Part shown: positions 1-6,181 of the stretch, in pieces | Numbering within the stretch: the stretch's first letter is position 1 | Layout of the letters: each line of letters begins with the position of its first letter | Origin: Lentzea sp. | GTDB lineage: Bacteria > Actinomycetota > Actinomycetes > Mycobacteriales > Pseudonocardiaceae | Reading direction: 5' to 3' | Assembly: GCA_030146905.1 (NCBI GenBank) | Contig: JASLAV010000951.1 | Location: 1-8,843 of the forward strand | Length of the DNA stretch: 8,843 nt | The notes under the pieces: model-generated | Seen by the model: the letters and a program-made list of their open reading frames with translations, nothing else | Databases searched by the model: none | Told to the model about the DNA's origin: nothing | Translations under genes and position numbers: made by a program

Positions 1-195
1 CGCAAACTCAACCTGCGCGACGACGTCGTGATCGCACGCGACGTGGTGGTGTCCGGCAACACCTCCGCAGCTTCGGTACCGCTCGCGCTCTCGAAGATGA
101 CGGAGCGCGGGGAACTTCCTTCCGGTCAGCCAGTCCTGCTCTTCGCCTTCGGCGGCGGTCTTTCCTGGGCAGGCCAGGTAATCACAACCCCCTGA
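1..195 (+). CDS. fabH: 3-oxoacyl-ACP synthase III (FabH-like), C-terminal fragment
   Basis: This is the last 64 codons of a gene that begins before the window, in frame 1 and ending with TGA at 193-195. The family condenses an acyl-CoA starter with malonyl-ACP in the cytoplasm, starting fatty-acid or polyketide chains. The fragment shows the family's C-terminal signatures: GNTSAAS at residues 19-25, whose Asn (codon 58-60) is the third member of the Cys-His-Asn triad, then a turn rich in Leu-Pro-Ser-Gly, and FGGGLSWAGQV near the end. The Cys and His lie outside the window. Whether this is the housekeeping enzyme or a starter-unit synthase from a secondary-metabolite cluster cannot be told from this part. 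No gene in the window depends on it in an obvious way. Confidence 0.88.
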   Translation, partial: RKLNLRDDVVIARDVVVSGNTSAASVPLALSKMTERGELPSGQPVLLFAFGGGLSWAGQVITTP

Positions 196-244
196 CCCCA
201 CAACACAAAGCGACGCGGGCCGCGCGCCGATGGCGAAGCCGAGG

Positions 245-258
245 CGCCCCGAGGGGCG
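245..258 (+). terminator. GC hairpin, possible terminator of the fabH-like gene
   Basis: CGCCCC (245-250) and GGGGCG (253-258) are perfect inverted arms, which realistically form five base pairs around a four-base loop. It lies 50 bases after the TGA of the fabH-like gene. No T-tract follows. That is common for actinobacterial hairpin terminators but weakens the call. It is flanked by direct copies of a GATG(G)CGAAGC(C)GAG motif, so it may instead be part of a dispersed intergenic repeat. Confidence 0.35.
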
Positions 259-316
259 ATGCGAAGCGAGCCGTCTTCCCTCTGAACCGCCGTGAGCCGG
301 TAAAGCCCCGCACGGT

Positions 317-439
317 GCGATTGGGGCTTGACTTTGGGTGCGAGGCGCTACCCTGCTGTGTTCGGGCGGGTGCGGAGCATCCGACCTTTTCCCGCCCGTC
401 CAGCGCCTCGCAAGGGCCCCGAAGTCAAGCCCCAATCGC
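317..439. repeat. Long nested inverted repeat, 18-base perfect arms
   Basis: GCGATTGGGGCTTGACTT at 317-334 is the exact reverse complement of 422-439. Inside it, GCGAGGCGCT (340-349) pairs with 402-411 and CGGGCGGG (363-370) with 391-398, leaving a 20-base apical loop at 371-390. The whole forms a 123-base hairpin with 36 perfect pairs broken by two asymmetric internal loops. No transposase gene and no clear target-site duplication are visible at its edges. It could be a MITE-like element, a REP-type palindrome, a strong bidirectional terminator or a structured leader RNA. Confidence 0.8.
328..354 (+). promoter_or_regulatory. Weak sigma-70-like promoter candidate inside the inverted repeat
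   Basis: TTGACT at 328-333 resembles a -35 element and TACCCT at 349-354 a poor -10 element, separated by 15 bases, which is shorter than the usual 16-18. It points towards the GH92 gene and would give a leader of roughly 360 bases containing the rest of the hairpin and the repeat array. The -35 match lies in the inverted arm, so it recurs on the other strand without a matching -10. Confidence 0.2.
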
Positions 440-486
440 GGATCGACGCGAAGCGGCGATGAACCCCCACGCATCGTCCGCTGCCT

Positions 487-650
487 GACCAGCCACGCTG
501 GAACGCAACCCGCACGGCCCGAGGTGACCCCTCCGCTGGAATGTGACCAGCCCCGAAAGCCGACCCGCACGCTCCCGACGTGACCCGCCCCGGAAATCGA
601 CCCGCCCCCGAAAGCCGACCCGCCCGGAACGTGACCCGCCCCCGCCCGCC
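487..650. repeat. Degenerate tandem array, period about 18 bases
   Basis: A unit close to (GT)GACCCGCCCCGGAAA recurs with its (G/A)ACC core at about 487, 507, 526, 545, 562, 582, 599, 617 and 632, a spacing of 15-20 bases. The best copies are 580-596, 599-613 and 617-629. Units at the left (from 487 and 507) are the most diverged. Because the period is near 18, several reading frames stay open across it and encode Arg/Pro/Thr-rich sequence. It ends within 90 bases of the GH92 start. It could be an eroded minisatellite or a row of protein-binding sites. Confidence 0.6.
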
Positions 651-706
651 CCCGCCCAGCCTCACCCACCCGGACCACCCACCCCGCACCACCCAACAAT
701 CCCCTC

Positions 707-722
707 GAGGGTGGACCCCGTG
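707..722 (+). promoter_or_regulatory. Ribosome binding site that decides the GH92 start
   Basis: GAGG at 707-710 lies nine bases before GTG at 720. It is the only Shine-Dalgarno-like, purine-rich stretch in an otherwise C-rich region. The in-frame GTG at 711 touches the GAGG and has no spacer. The in-frame ATG at 543 would add 59 Arg/Pro-rich residues encoded by the repeat array. Confidence 0.6.
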
Positions 723-2927
723 GACGCACTGGATCCCATCGAGTCGGTAAACACCTTCATCGGCACGAAGGACGAGGGCAACACGTTCCCAGGCGCGTCC
801 ATGCCCTTCGGCAAAACCCACTCCAGCCCGATCGGCTCCCACTACGCCGGCTACCGCTACGACGACGACAGGATCCGGGGCTTCGGCCACTTCTTCCTGT
901 CCGGCGCGGGCTGCTGGGAACAGGGCGGCCTGGTCCCGATCCTCCCGGTCAACCAGCTCCCCACCACCTTCGACCACAAGCGCTACGCCACCGCCTACAC
1001 CCACGACGGCGAAATCGGCAAACCCGGCTACTACAAGGTGAAGCTGGACAGGGACATCACGGTGGAGTGCACCGCCACCACGAGGACAGGTGTGGAGCGC
1101 TACACCTTCCCCAACGGCACAAGCGGAATCCTCCTCGTCAACGTGGGCCAGGCCAACGACAAGGAACCGGTCAGCGCCAGCTCGATCAAGGTCCTGGACG
1201 ACCGGACGATCACCGGAACGGTGGAGACGCAGGCGTTCTGCGGCGGCCGCCCCTACACCACCTGCTTCACCACGAGGTTCGACCGCCCGTTCCAGGACTT
1301 CGGCACCTGGGGCCCGGCAGGACCGAAACCGGGCCAGCGGGAAAGCAGCGGCGGCGCGGGCCTGCGAGGTGCCTGGGTGAAGTTCACCCCGGGACCGGTC
1401 ACGGCCATGACGGCACTGTCCCAAGTGGATGAACACGGCGCCACGAACAACCTCACATCGGAAACCGAAGGCAAGACCTTCGACGACATCAGGAACGAAG
1501 CCCAGCAGGCGTGGCGCGACGAGCTCGGCTGCATCGAGATCGACACGGACGACTGGGACGAGCGCGCGGTCTTCTACACCGCGCTCTACCACGTCCTCCT
1601 CCAGCCGCTGACCGGCAGCGACGCCGACGGCAGGTACCGCGGTTTCGACAACCGCGTCCACACCGCGGAGGGCTGGACCTACTACGAGTACTACTCGCTC
1701 TGGGACACCTACCGCGCCCACAACCAGCTGCTGGCACTGCTGCGCACGAAGCGGTCGCAGGACATCGCCAGGAGCGTCCTCGCCATCCACGAGCAGGGTG
1801 GCTGGCTGCCGCGCTGGGCGTTCGCCAACCAGGAGACCAACTGCATGACCGGCGACCCGGTCACGCCGTTCCTGGTGGACCTCTGGCGCTTCGGCCACCT
1901 CAAGGGCTTCGAGGAGCAGGCCTACGCCGCGCTGCTGCAGAACGCCGACGGCGTCCCGCCGGAGTCCTCCCGGTTCCAGGGCCGCTCCGGCAACCCGAGC
2001 TACCTGGACAGGGGTTTCGTCCAGTACGACAAGCGCTTCCCCAAGAAGGGGCAGGACACCGACCCGCACCACGGCGCGTCCGCGACGCTCGAGTACGCGC
2101 TGGCCGACGCGACGCTCGCGATCATGGCGGCCGAACTGGGTCACGCGCAGGACGCGGAACGACTCGCGGCCAGGGGCCTCAACCACCGCACGCTCTGGGA
2201 CCACACCGTCACCGACCGCGGTTTCACCGGGTTCCCCCGCCCGAAGCTGCAGAACGGTTCCTGGCTCACCCCGTACACGCCGCAGGGGCCGGAGGGCTTC
2301 CACGAGGGCACGGCGTGGCAGTACCAGTGGCTCGCGCAGCACGACGTCCCCGGTCTGATCACGGCGCTCGGCGGCAGGGCCGCGGCCGAGGCGAGGCTCG
2401 ACGACTTCTTCGCCTACGACGACCTCCTCGTCGATCCGGAACGAACAGTGCGCGAGAAGTGGGTTGTCGGGCCGTACGACTACTACAACCAGTTCAGGTA
2501 CAACCCGAACAACGAACCGGACCTGCACGCGCCGTGGATGTACGCGCTCATCGGCAAGCCGGAGAAGACCTCGGTGGTCGTCAGGGCCGCGCAGACGTTG
2601 TTCGTCAACGGGCCCGCGGGGGTCACCGGCAACGACGACCTCGGCACGATGTCCGCCTGGTACGTGTTCAGCGCGCTCGGGATGTATCCCGTCGTGCCGG
2701 GAACCGGCGAGTTCGTACCGCACGCCCCGAAGTTCCGGAAAGCCGTGATCCACCTGGAGAACGGCAGGGACGTCGTGATCGAGGCCGACGGCGCCGACCC
2801 GGCGAAGACGCAGGTGGTGCGGCGGATCCGGAGCGGCTGGCGGGGCAGGACCAGGGAACGGGTCGAGCTCGCGGAGCTGCTTTCCGGTACCACGCTCGAG
2901 GTCGACCTCCACACACTTTCGAACTGA
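720..2927 (+). CDS. GH92 family glycoside hydrolase (alpha-mannosidase-like)
   Basis: A 735-residue protein of the usual size for GH92, calcium-dependent exo-alpha-mannosidases that invert the anomeric centre. The N-terminal domain (about 8-240) opens with VNTFIGT and GNTFPGASMPFG, typical of the family's beta-sandwich. The catalytic helical barrel follows (about 260-720): SLWDTYRAHNQLL with W328-D329, a GFHEGTAWQYQW segment whose E529 is the likely catalytic acid, NNEP at 597-600 in the calcium and substrate region, and GNDDLGTMSAWYVFSALGMYP (637 on) with the acidic pair D639-D640 where the family's base lies. Neither the chosen start nor a longer one gives a signal peptide, so the product looks cytoplasmic, unlike many GH92 enzymes. 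It may trim imported oligosaccharides. The mannose linkage it cuts cannot be read from the sequence. A regulator gene begins 28 bases downstream. Confidence 0.9.
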   Translation: MDALDPIESVNTFIGTKDEGNTFPGASMPFGKTHSSPIGSHYAGYRYDDDRIRGFGHFFLSGAGCWEQGGLVPILPVNQLPTTFDHKRYATAYTHDGEIGKPGYYKVKLDRDITVECTATTRTGVERYTFPNGTSGILLVNVGQANDKEPVSASSIKVLDDRTITGTVETQAFCGGRPYTTCFTTRFDRPFQDFGTWGPAGPKPGQRESSGGAGLRGAWVKFTPGPVTAMTALSQVDEHGATNNLTSETEGKTFDDIRNEAQQAWRDELGCIEIDTDDWDERAVFYTALYHVLLQPLTGSDADGRYRGFDNRVHTAEGWTYYEYYSLWDTYRAHNQLLALLRTKRSQDIARSVLAIHEQGGWLPRWAFANQETNCMTGDPVTPFLVDLWRFGHLKGFEEQAYAALLQNADGVPPESSRFQGRSGNPSYLDRGFVQYDKRFPKKGQDTDPHHGASATLEYALADATLAIMAAELGHAQDAERLAARGLNHRTLWDHTVTDRGFTGFPRPKLQNGSWLTPYTPQGPEGFHEGTAWQYQWLAQHDVPGLITALGGRAAAEARLDDFFAYDDLLVDPERTVREKWVVGPYDYYNQFRYNPNNEPDLHAPWMYALIGKPEKTSVVVRAAQTLFVNGPAGVTGNDDLGTMSAWYVFSALGMYPVVPGTGEFVPHAPKFRKAVIHLENGRDVVIEADGADPAKTQVVRRIRSGWRGRTRERVELAELLSGTTLEVDLHTLSN

Positions 2928-2943
2928 GACGCGGCCACGGCCG

Positions 2944-2956
2944 TAGGCTCGTGCGA
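2944..2956 (+). promoter_or_regulatory. -10 element for leaderless transcription of the regulator gene
   Basis: TAGGCT (2944-2949) fits the actinobacterial -10 pattern TANNNT and ends six bases before the A of ATG at 2956. This is the spacing expected if transcription starts on the start codon itself. There is no Shine-Dalgarno sequence before this ATG, which agrees with a leaderless mRNA. No good -35 is visible 16-18 bases upstream, where the end of the GH92 gene lies. Confidence 0.5.
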
Positions 2957-5202
2957 TGGGTACCTGCGCGAGCTGCGGCACGGACTTCGCGCCCATGCCG
3001 TCGCGGGCGCGGTACTGCTCGAACGCGTGCCGTCAGCGCGCCTACCGCCGGCGTTCCGCCGGTGCGTCCACTGTGGTCGCCGAGCTGCCCGGTTACGACG
3101 ACGTGTTCGTCGGCAGGGAGGACGAGCTCGCGGCGCTGCTTTCGTTGCTGCGCGAGCACAGGCTGCTCACGATCGTCGGCGCGGCGGGGATCGGGAAGAC
3201 GCGGCTCGCGGTCGAGGTCGCCAGGCGGGTCCGCAGGGTCGAGGTGCGCACCGTCGAGCTCGGGAAGCTGAGCCGGCCGGACCAGGTCGTGCAGGCGTTC
3301 GCGGAAGCCGTTGGGGTGTACCAGCACGCGGGCGTCGCGCTGCTGAGGACTGTGCTCGAGGAACTGTCGAACCGCCGGCTCCTGTTGCTCGTGGACAACT
3401 GCGAGCACGTGGTCGGGGAGTGTCGCGACGTCGTCGACGCGCTGCTGTCCCGCTGCCAGAACGTGCAGGTGCTCGCGACCAGCCGGGAAGCGTTGCGGGT
3501 CGCGGGCGAGACCGCGTACCCGCTGCACGGCATGGACGCCGACGCGGTCAGGCTGTTCACCGCACGCGCGGGGGCGGAAGGTGATCCCGGCACGGTCGCG
3601 GCGATCTGCGAGCGGTTGGACGGCGTGCCGCTCGCGGTGGAGCTGGCCGCGAAGCTCTCCAGGTCGGTGCCGCCCAGCGAGCTGGTGCACCGCCTCGACC
3701 ACCGGCTCGACCTGCTGAGCGACGCCGGCGAGCAGGAGCGGCACCGGAGCCTGCGCGCGGCCATCTCGTGGAGCCACGACCTGCTGACCACGTCCGAGAA
3801 GCAGCTCTTCCGCAGGCTCGCGCTGCTGCCCGGCGGGTTCGGGCAGGAGATCGCCCAGGTCGTGCACGGAGGTCCGGTGGCGGGCCCGCTCGCGGCGTTG
3901 CAGGCCAAGTCGCTGGTGGCCAGGGGCGGCGACGGCCGGTTCCGGCTGCTCGAGTCGGTGCGCCTCTACGCGGAGGAACGGCTCCGGGAGCACGGCGAGC
4001 ACGAGGTGACGGCCGAACGGATCATCGCCTGGCTGTGCGAGATGGGCGAACCCGGTGTCACGTCGTCGATCCTCGCGCCGGAGCAGGTGAAGGCGCAGCA
4101 CCAGGAGTACGACAACGCGACCTACGCGTTCGACCGGCTGGTCGCGCCGCAGGACGAACGACGGCTGATGCTCGCCACGACGTTGCTGAGGGTGTGCTTC
4201 GACCGCGGCTACTTCGCCGAGGCCGGCGCCGTGCTGATGCAGGTGCTGCACCAGTCGGCGGCCGACGCCCGCTACCGGGTCCTCGCGCTGGAGTACGCGT
4301 CGCTGCTGGCCGTGCACGAGGAACGGCACGACGAAGCGGTGAAGTACGCGCTGGAGGCCGTGTCGGCGGCGGAGGACAGCGGCCAGCACTCGATCATGTG
4401 CCGCCTCTACCGCACCTTGGCGGCCGCCCACGACAGCGCGGGCGACGTGCGGAACACCGCGTGGGCGCTGCGCAGGTCGATCGAGCACGGCAAGCGCAAC
4501 GGCAACGACGTGAGCGTCGCCGTGTCGAGCCAGAACCTCAGCTGGTGGCTGCTCGAACAGGGTGACGTCGACGCGGCCGGTGTCCTGATCGAGGACGCGC
4601 TGCCGGTGCTGAAGGTGCACGCGCGGCCGGACGTCGTGGCGGTCGCCGTCCACACGTCGGGCTGCATCGCGCTGGAGCGGGGGGATCTGGCGACGGCGGA
4701 CGCCCGGTTCGCCGAGAGCGCCCGGATGTCCGCGACCGTACCGCGCGCGGTGCTGGAGGCGGTCGAGGGCCGCGGACTGGTCGCGGTGCTGTCCGGGCGG
4801 CACGAGCTCGGCGTGCGCCTGCTGACCGCCTGCCGGCAGATGCGCGCGAACTGGGTCGTCCCGCCGGAACAGTGGTGGCAGCGGAAGATGACCGCCGCAC
4901 TCGACCTGGCACGGGAGGCCTTGTCCCGCGCGGCCTTCGGCAGGGCGCTGAACGCCGGCAGGGCCATGGACGTCACGCACGTCCTGGAGACGGCGGCGGA
5001 CAAGGAGGTCGTGCGGGACGCGGTGCTCAGCGACCGGCAACGCGTGGTGGTCGAGCTGGTGGCGCGGGGCATGACGAACACCCAGGTGGCGGCCGCGCTC
5101 GGCATCTCGCACCGCACCGTGGAGTCCCACGTGCACAACGTGAGGACGGCGCTGAACCTCTCGTCCCGCGCCCAGCTCGTCGACTGGGCCCAGTCGAACT
5201 GA
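2956..5202 (+). CDS. LuxR-family transcriptional regulator with zinc ribbon and NTPase domain
   Basis: A 748-residue regulator in three parts. The N-terminus has C4-x2-C7 and C21-x3-C25 followed by a basic run, apparently a small zinc-binding module. An NB-ARC/AAA-like NTPase follows: GREDEL, Walker A GAAGIGKT (75-82), Walker B LLLLVD ending at D147, the sensor-like TSRE (175-178) and GVPLAVELA (223 on). About residues 290-680 look helical, with a QEYDNATYAF segment near 387 like the start of TPR-type repeats in this class. A LuxR-type helix-turn-helix closes the protein (about 691-745; TNTQVAAALGISHRTVESHVHNV). Such proteins usually sense a ligand or partner through the helical region and bind DNA after ATP-driven assembly. 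It lies 28 bases after the GH92 gene and could control it or the next gene; its target is inferred, not shown. Confidence 0.88.
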   Translation: MGTCASCGTDFAPMPSRARYCSNACRQRAYRRRSAGASTVVAELPGYDDVFVGREDELAALLSLLREHRLLTIVGAAGIGKTRLAVEVARRVRRVEVRTVELGKLSRPDQVVQAFAEAVGVYQHAGVALLRTVLEELSNRRLLLLVDNCEHVVGECRDVVDALLSRCQNVQVLATSREALRVAGETAYPLHGMDADAVRLFTARAGAEGDPGTVAAICERLDGVPLAVELAAKLSRSVPPSELVHRLDHRLDLLSDAGEQERHRSLRAAISWSHDLLTTSEKQLFRRLALLPGGFGQEIAQVVHGGPVAGPLAALQAKSLVARGGDGRFRLLESVRLYAEERLREHGEHEVTAERIIAWLCEMGEPGVTSSILAPEQVKAQHQEYDNATYAFDRLVAPQDERRLMLATTLLRVCFDRGYFAEAGAVLMQVLHQSAADARYRVLALEYASLLAVHEERHDEAVKYALEAVSAAEDSGQHSIMCRLYRTLAAAHDSAGDVRNTAWALRRSIEHGKRNGNDVSVAVSSQNLSWWLLEQGDVDAAGVLIEDALPVLKVHARPDVVAVAVHTSGCIALERGDLATADARFAESARMSATVPRAVLEAVEGRGLVAVLSGRHELGVRLLTACRQMRANWVVPPEQWWQRKMTAALDLAREALSRAAFGRALNAGRAMDVTHVLETAADKEVVRDAVLSDRQRVVVELVARGMTNTQVAAALGISHRTVESHVHNVRTALNLSSRAQLVDWAQSN

Positions 5203-5220
5203 CGTCTCCAACTGAGACGT
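5202..5220 (+). terminator. Hairpin directly after the regulator stop codon
   Basis: ACGTCTC (5202-5208) and GAGACGT (5214-5220) are perfect seven-base arms around the loop CAACT. The first arm begins on the last base of the regulator's TGA. There is no T-tract. It may act as a terminator, or be an operator ahead of the next gene, which starts 78 bases later. Confidence 0.45.
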
Positions 5221-5280
5221 AACGCCGCCCCGTTCCGGATGACTTCCCGTCGCCGGACGTTCATTGTGGATGCAACCAAA

Positions 5281-5301
5281 GGAAGAGGTGGGGGCCTCGT
5301 G
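5281..5301 (+). promoter_or_regulatory. Ribosome binding site that decides the start of the unrecognised gene
   Basis: GGAAGAGG at 5281-5288 lies ten bases before GTG at 5299. The in-frame ATG at 5239 has no comparable sequence in front of it, and its added 20 residues (MTSRRRTF...) would have to be encoded across this Shine-Dalgarno stretch. The GTG start is preferred. The less GC-rich patch at 5258-5284 probably belongs to the untranslated leader or promoter. Confidence 0.6.
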
Positions 5302-6102
5302 GAACCTTTCCGGATGCTGCATCCCGATCTTGTGCCACAGCGGCGCGAGTCGCTCCAGCACGCCGCGTCGGTGCTGGTGCAGATGGGGCTGGACGACACG
5401 GTGCTGTCGGCGTCGCCCGTGCACCAGCGGCTCGCCCGCGTGGTGCTCGCGAGCTGCGACGTCATCGAGTGGAAACCCGGTTACGGGGTCCAGGACGCCG
5501 GCCACGACGAGCACTTCGGCGTCGTGCGGGTCGGCGGCGACCGCGGCGGCGTGTTCCTGTCGAGCATCCTGATCGCCTACCTCGACGTGCAGGAGAACGC
5601 GGCCAGGGCCGGCACCTCCATCTGCGAGGACTCCTGGCGCACGCTGCTGTGGGCACCGACCGCGCTCTTCGACCACGTGCTGCGCCGCCCCCAGGTCGGC
5701 ATGACGGTGCTGACGCCAGGACCCGCCACCGACTGCCCGGCGCACGGCCGCGGCGTCGTGGGCCAGCGCCTCTACTTCGCGCTGATGCAGGCAGTCCGGT
5801 TCGCGGTCAACGGCGTCGTGCGCGCCGGGGACGACCGCACGCTCGTCGAGGACTGCGTGACGCTCGCGACCGCGTGCCTGCGCGCCGCGACGGTGGCGCT
5901 GACGTTCGCCGCGGACGTCCGGCACGGCTTGGACGAGGTCCCGCCGCCGATCGTGGAGACCTTCGAACACCGCTACCTCTGGCAGATGATCAACGAGGTG
6001 CGCGCGGCCGTTCCGCGGGTGAGGTTCGAGCAGTTCTCCACGGCGCTGCGGAGGCTCGACGAGGTGCACACCGCCGGTCCGCTCGTGGCGGCCGGCAGCT
6101 GA
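5299..6102 (+). CDS. Unrecognised protein of 267 residues
   Basis: I do not recognise this family. The reading frame has the strong third-position GC bias of the neighbouring genes and a clear ribosome binding site, so it is probably real. The protein has no signal peptide and no clear membrane segment. The first half is mixed, with a GVVRVGGDRGGVFLSSILIAYLDV stretch that looks like strand then helix. The second half appears helical, including QRLYFALMQAVRFAVNGVV, a Cys-containing amphipathic segment beginning LVEDCVTLATACLRAA, and YLWQMINEVRAAV. TPGPATDCPAHGRG in the middle is Gly/Pro-rich and could be an active-site or binding loop; that is a guess. It follows the LuxR-type regulator on the same strand after a hairpin and may be its target. 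Starting at ATG 5239 would give 287 residues. Confidence 0.7.
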   Translation: MEPFRMLHPDLVPQRRESLQHAASVLVQMGLDDTVLSASPVHQRLARVVLASCDVIEWKPGYGVQDAGHDEHFGVVRVGGDRGGVFLSSILIAYLDVQENAARAGTSICEDSWRTLLWAPTALFDHVLRRPQVGMTVLTPGPATDCPAHGRGVVGQRLYFALMQAVRFAVNGVVRAGDDRTLVEDCVTLATACLRAATVALTFAADVRHGLDEVPPPIVETFEHRYLWQMINEVRAAVPRVRFEQFSTALRRLDEVHTAGPLVAAGS

Positions 6103-6106
6103 TGTC

Positions 6107-6120
6107 CCCGTCAAAACGGG
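6107..6120 (+). terminator. Small hairpin after the unrecognised gene
   Basis: CCCGT (6107-6111) and ACGGG (6116-6120) pair around CAAA, five bases after the TGA of the preceding gene. The stem is short and lacks a T-tract, so a terminator role is only possible. It sits in the 76-base gap before the DUF3817 gene. Confidence 0.3.
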
Positions 6121-6162
6121 AGGAACAGGACAGACCCGGTGGTCGTGTGCTCCCCGTCACGG

Positions 6163-6181
6163 TTCATGATGAACAGCCATG
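6163..6181 (+). promoter_or_regulatory. Possible leaderless start region of the DUF3817 gene
   Basis: The ATG at 6179 has no Shine-Dalgarno sequence. CATGAT at 6165-6170, eight bases before it, partly matches a -10 element. It lies within TTCATGATGAA (6163/6164 onward), an inverted repeat of TTCAT and ATGAA about a central G, which could also be a small operator. Confidence 0.25.

Larger units (their letters stand above)
196..719. other. 524-base gene-free stretch, rich in repeats
   Basis: No convincing gene lies here. Open frames cross it, but they encode Arg/Pro-rich low-complexity sequence dictated by the repeats. From left to right it holds a GC hairpin (245-258), direct repeats of GATG(G)CGAAGC type (229-270), a long nested inverted repeat (317-439), a degenerate array with a period of about 18 bases (487-650), and a C-rich tract up to the ribosome binding site of the GH92 gene. 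The promoter of the GH92 gene should lie in this stretch, but only a weak candidate is visible. Confidence 0.75.

Noticed and set aside
317..439. Insertion sequence
   Set aside because: There is no transposase reading frame between the arms, and no matching target-site duplication is visible outside them.
338..583. 81-codon plus-strand open frame in the intergenic region
   Set aside because: It begins inside the long inverted repeat, runs into the tandem array, has no ribosome binding site and encodes low-complexity sequence.
487..650. CRISPR array
   Set aside because: The units are degenerate, about 18 bases long and contiguous, with no unique spacers and no cas genes nearby.
543..719. N-terminal extension of the GH92 gene from ATG 543
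   Set aside because: The added residues are Pro/Arg/Thr-rich, come from the repeat array and are not followed by any signal peptide; GAGG at 707 fits GTG 720 instead.
348..2996. 882-codon open frame on the minus strand opposite the GH92 gene
   Set aside because: It is a high-GC shadow: Arg/Val/Gly/Ala-rich, with no recognisable motif, and fully antisense to a gene with clear GH92 motifs.
1511..3271. 586-codon plus-strand open frame spanning the end of GH92 and start of the regulator
   Set aside because: An Arg-rich frame-shifted shadow that crosses two supported genes in another frame.
2668..6114. 1148-codon open frame on the minus strand across the regulator and unrecognised gene
   Set aside because: It runs across three plus-strand genes and is low-complexity Arg/His/Gln/Ala-rich sequence, as expected from the complement of GC-rich codons.
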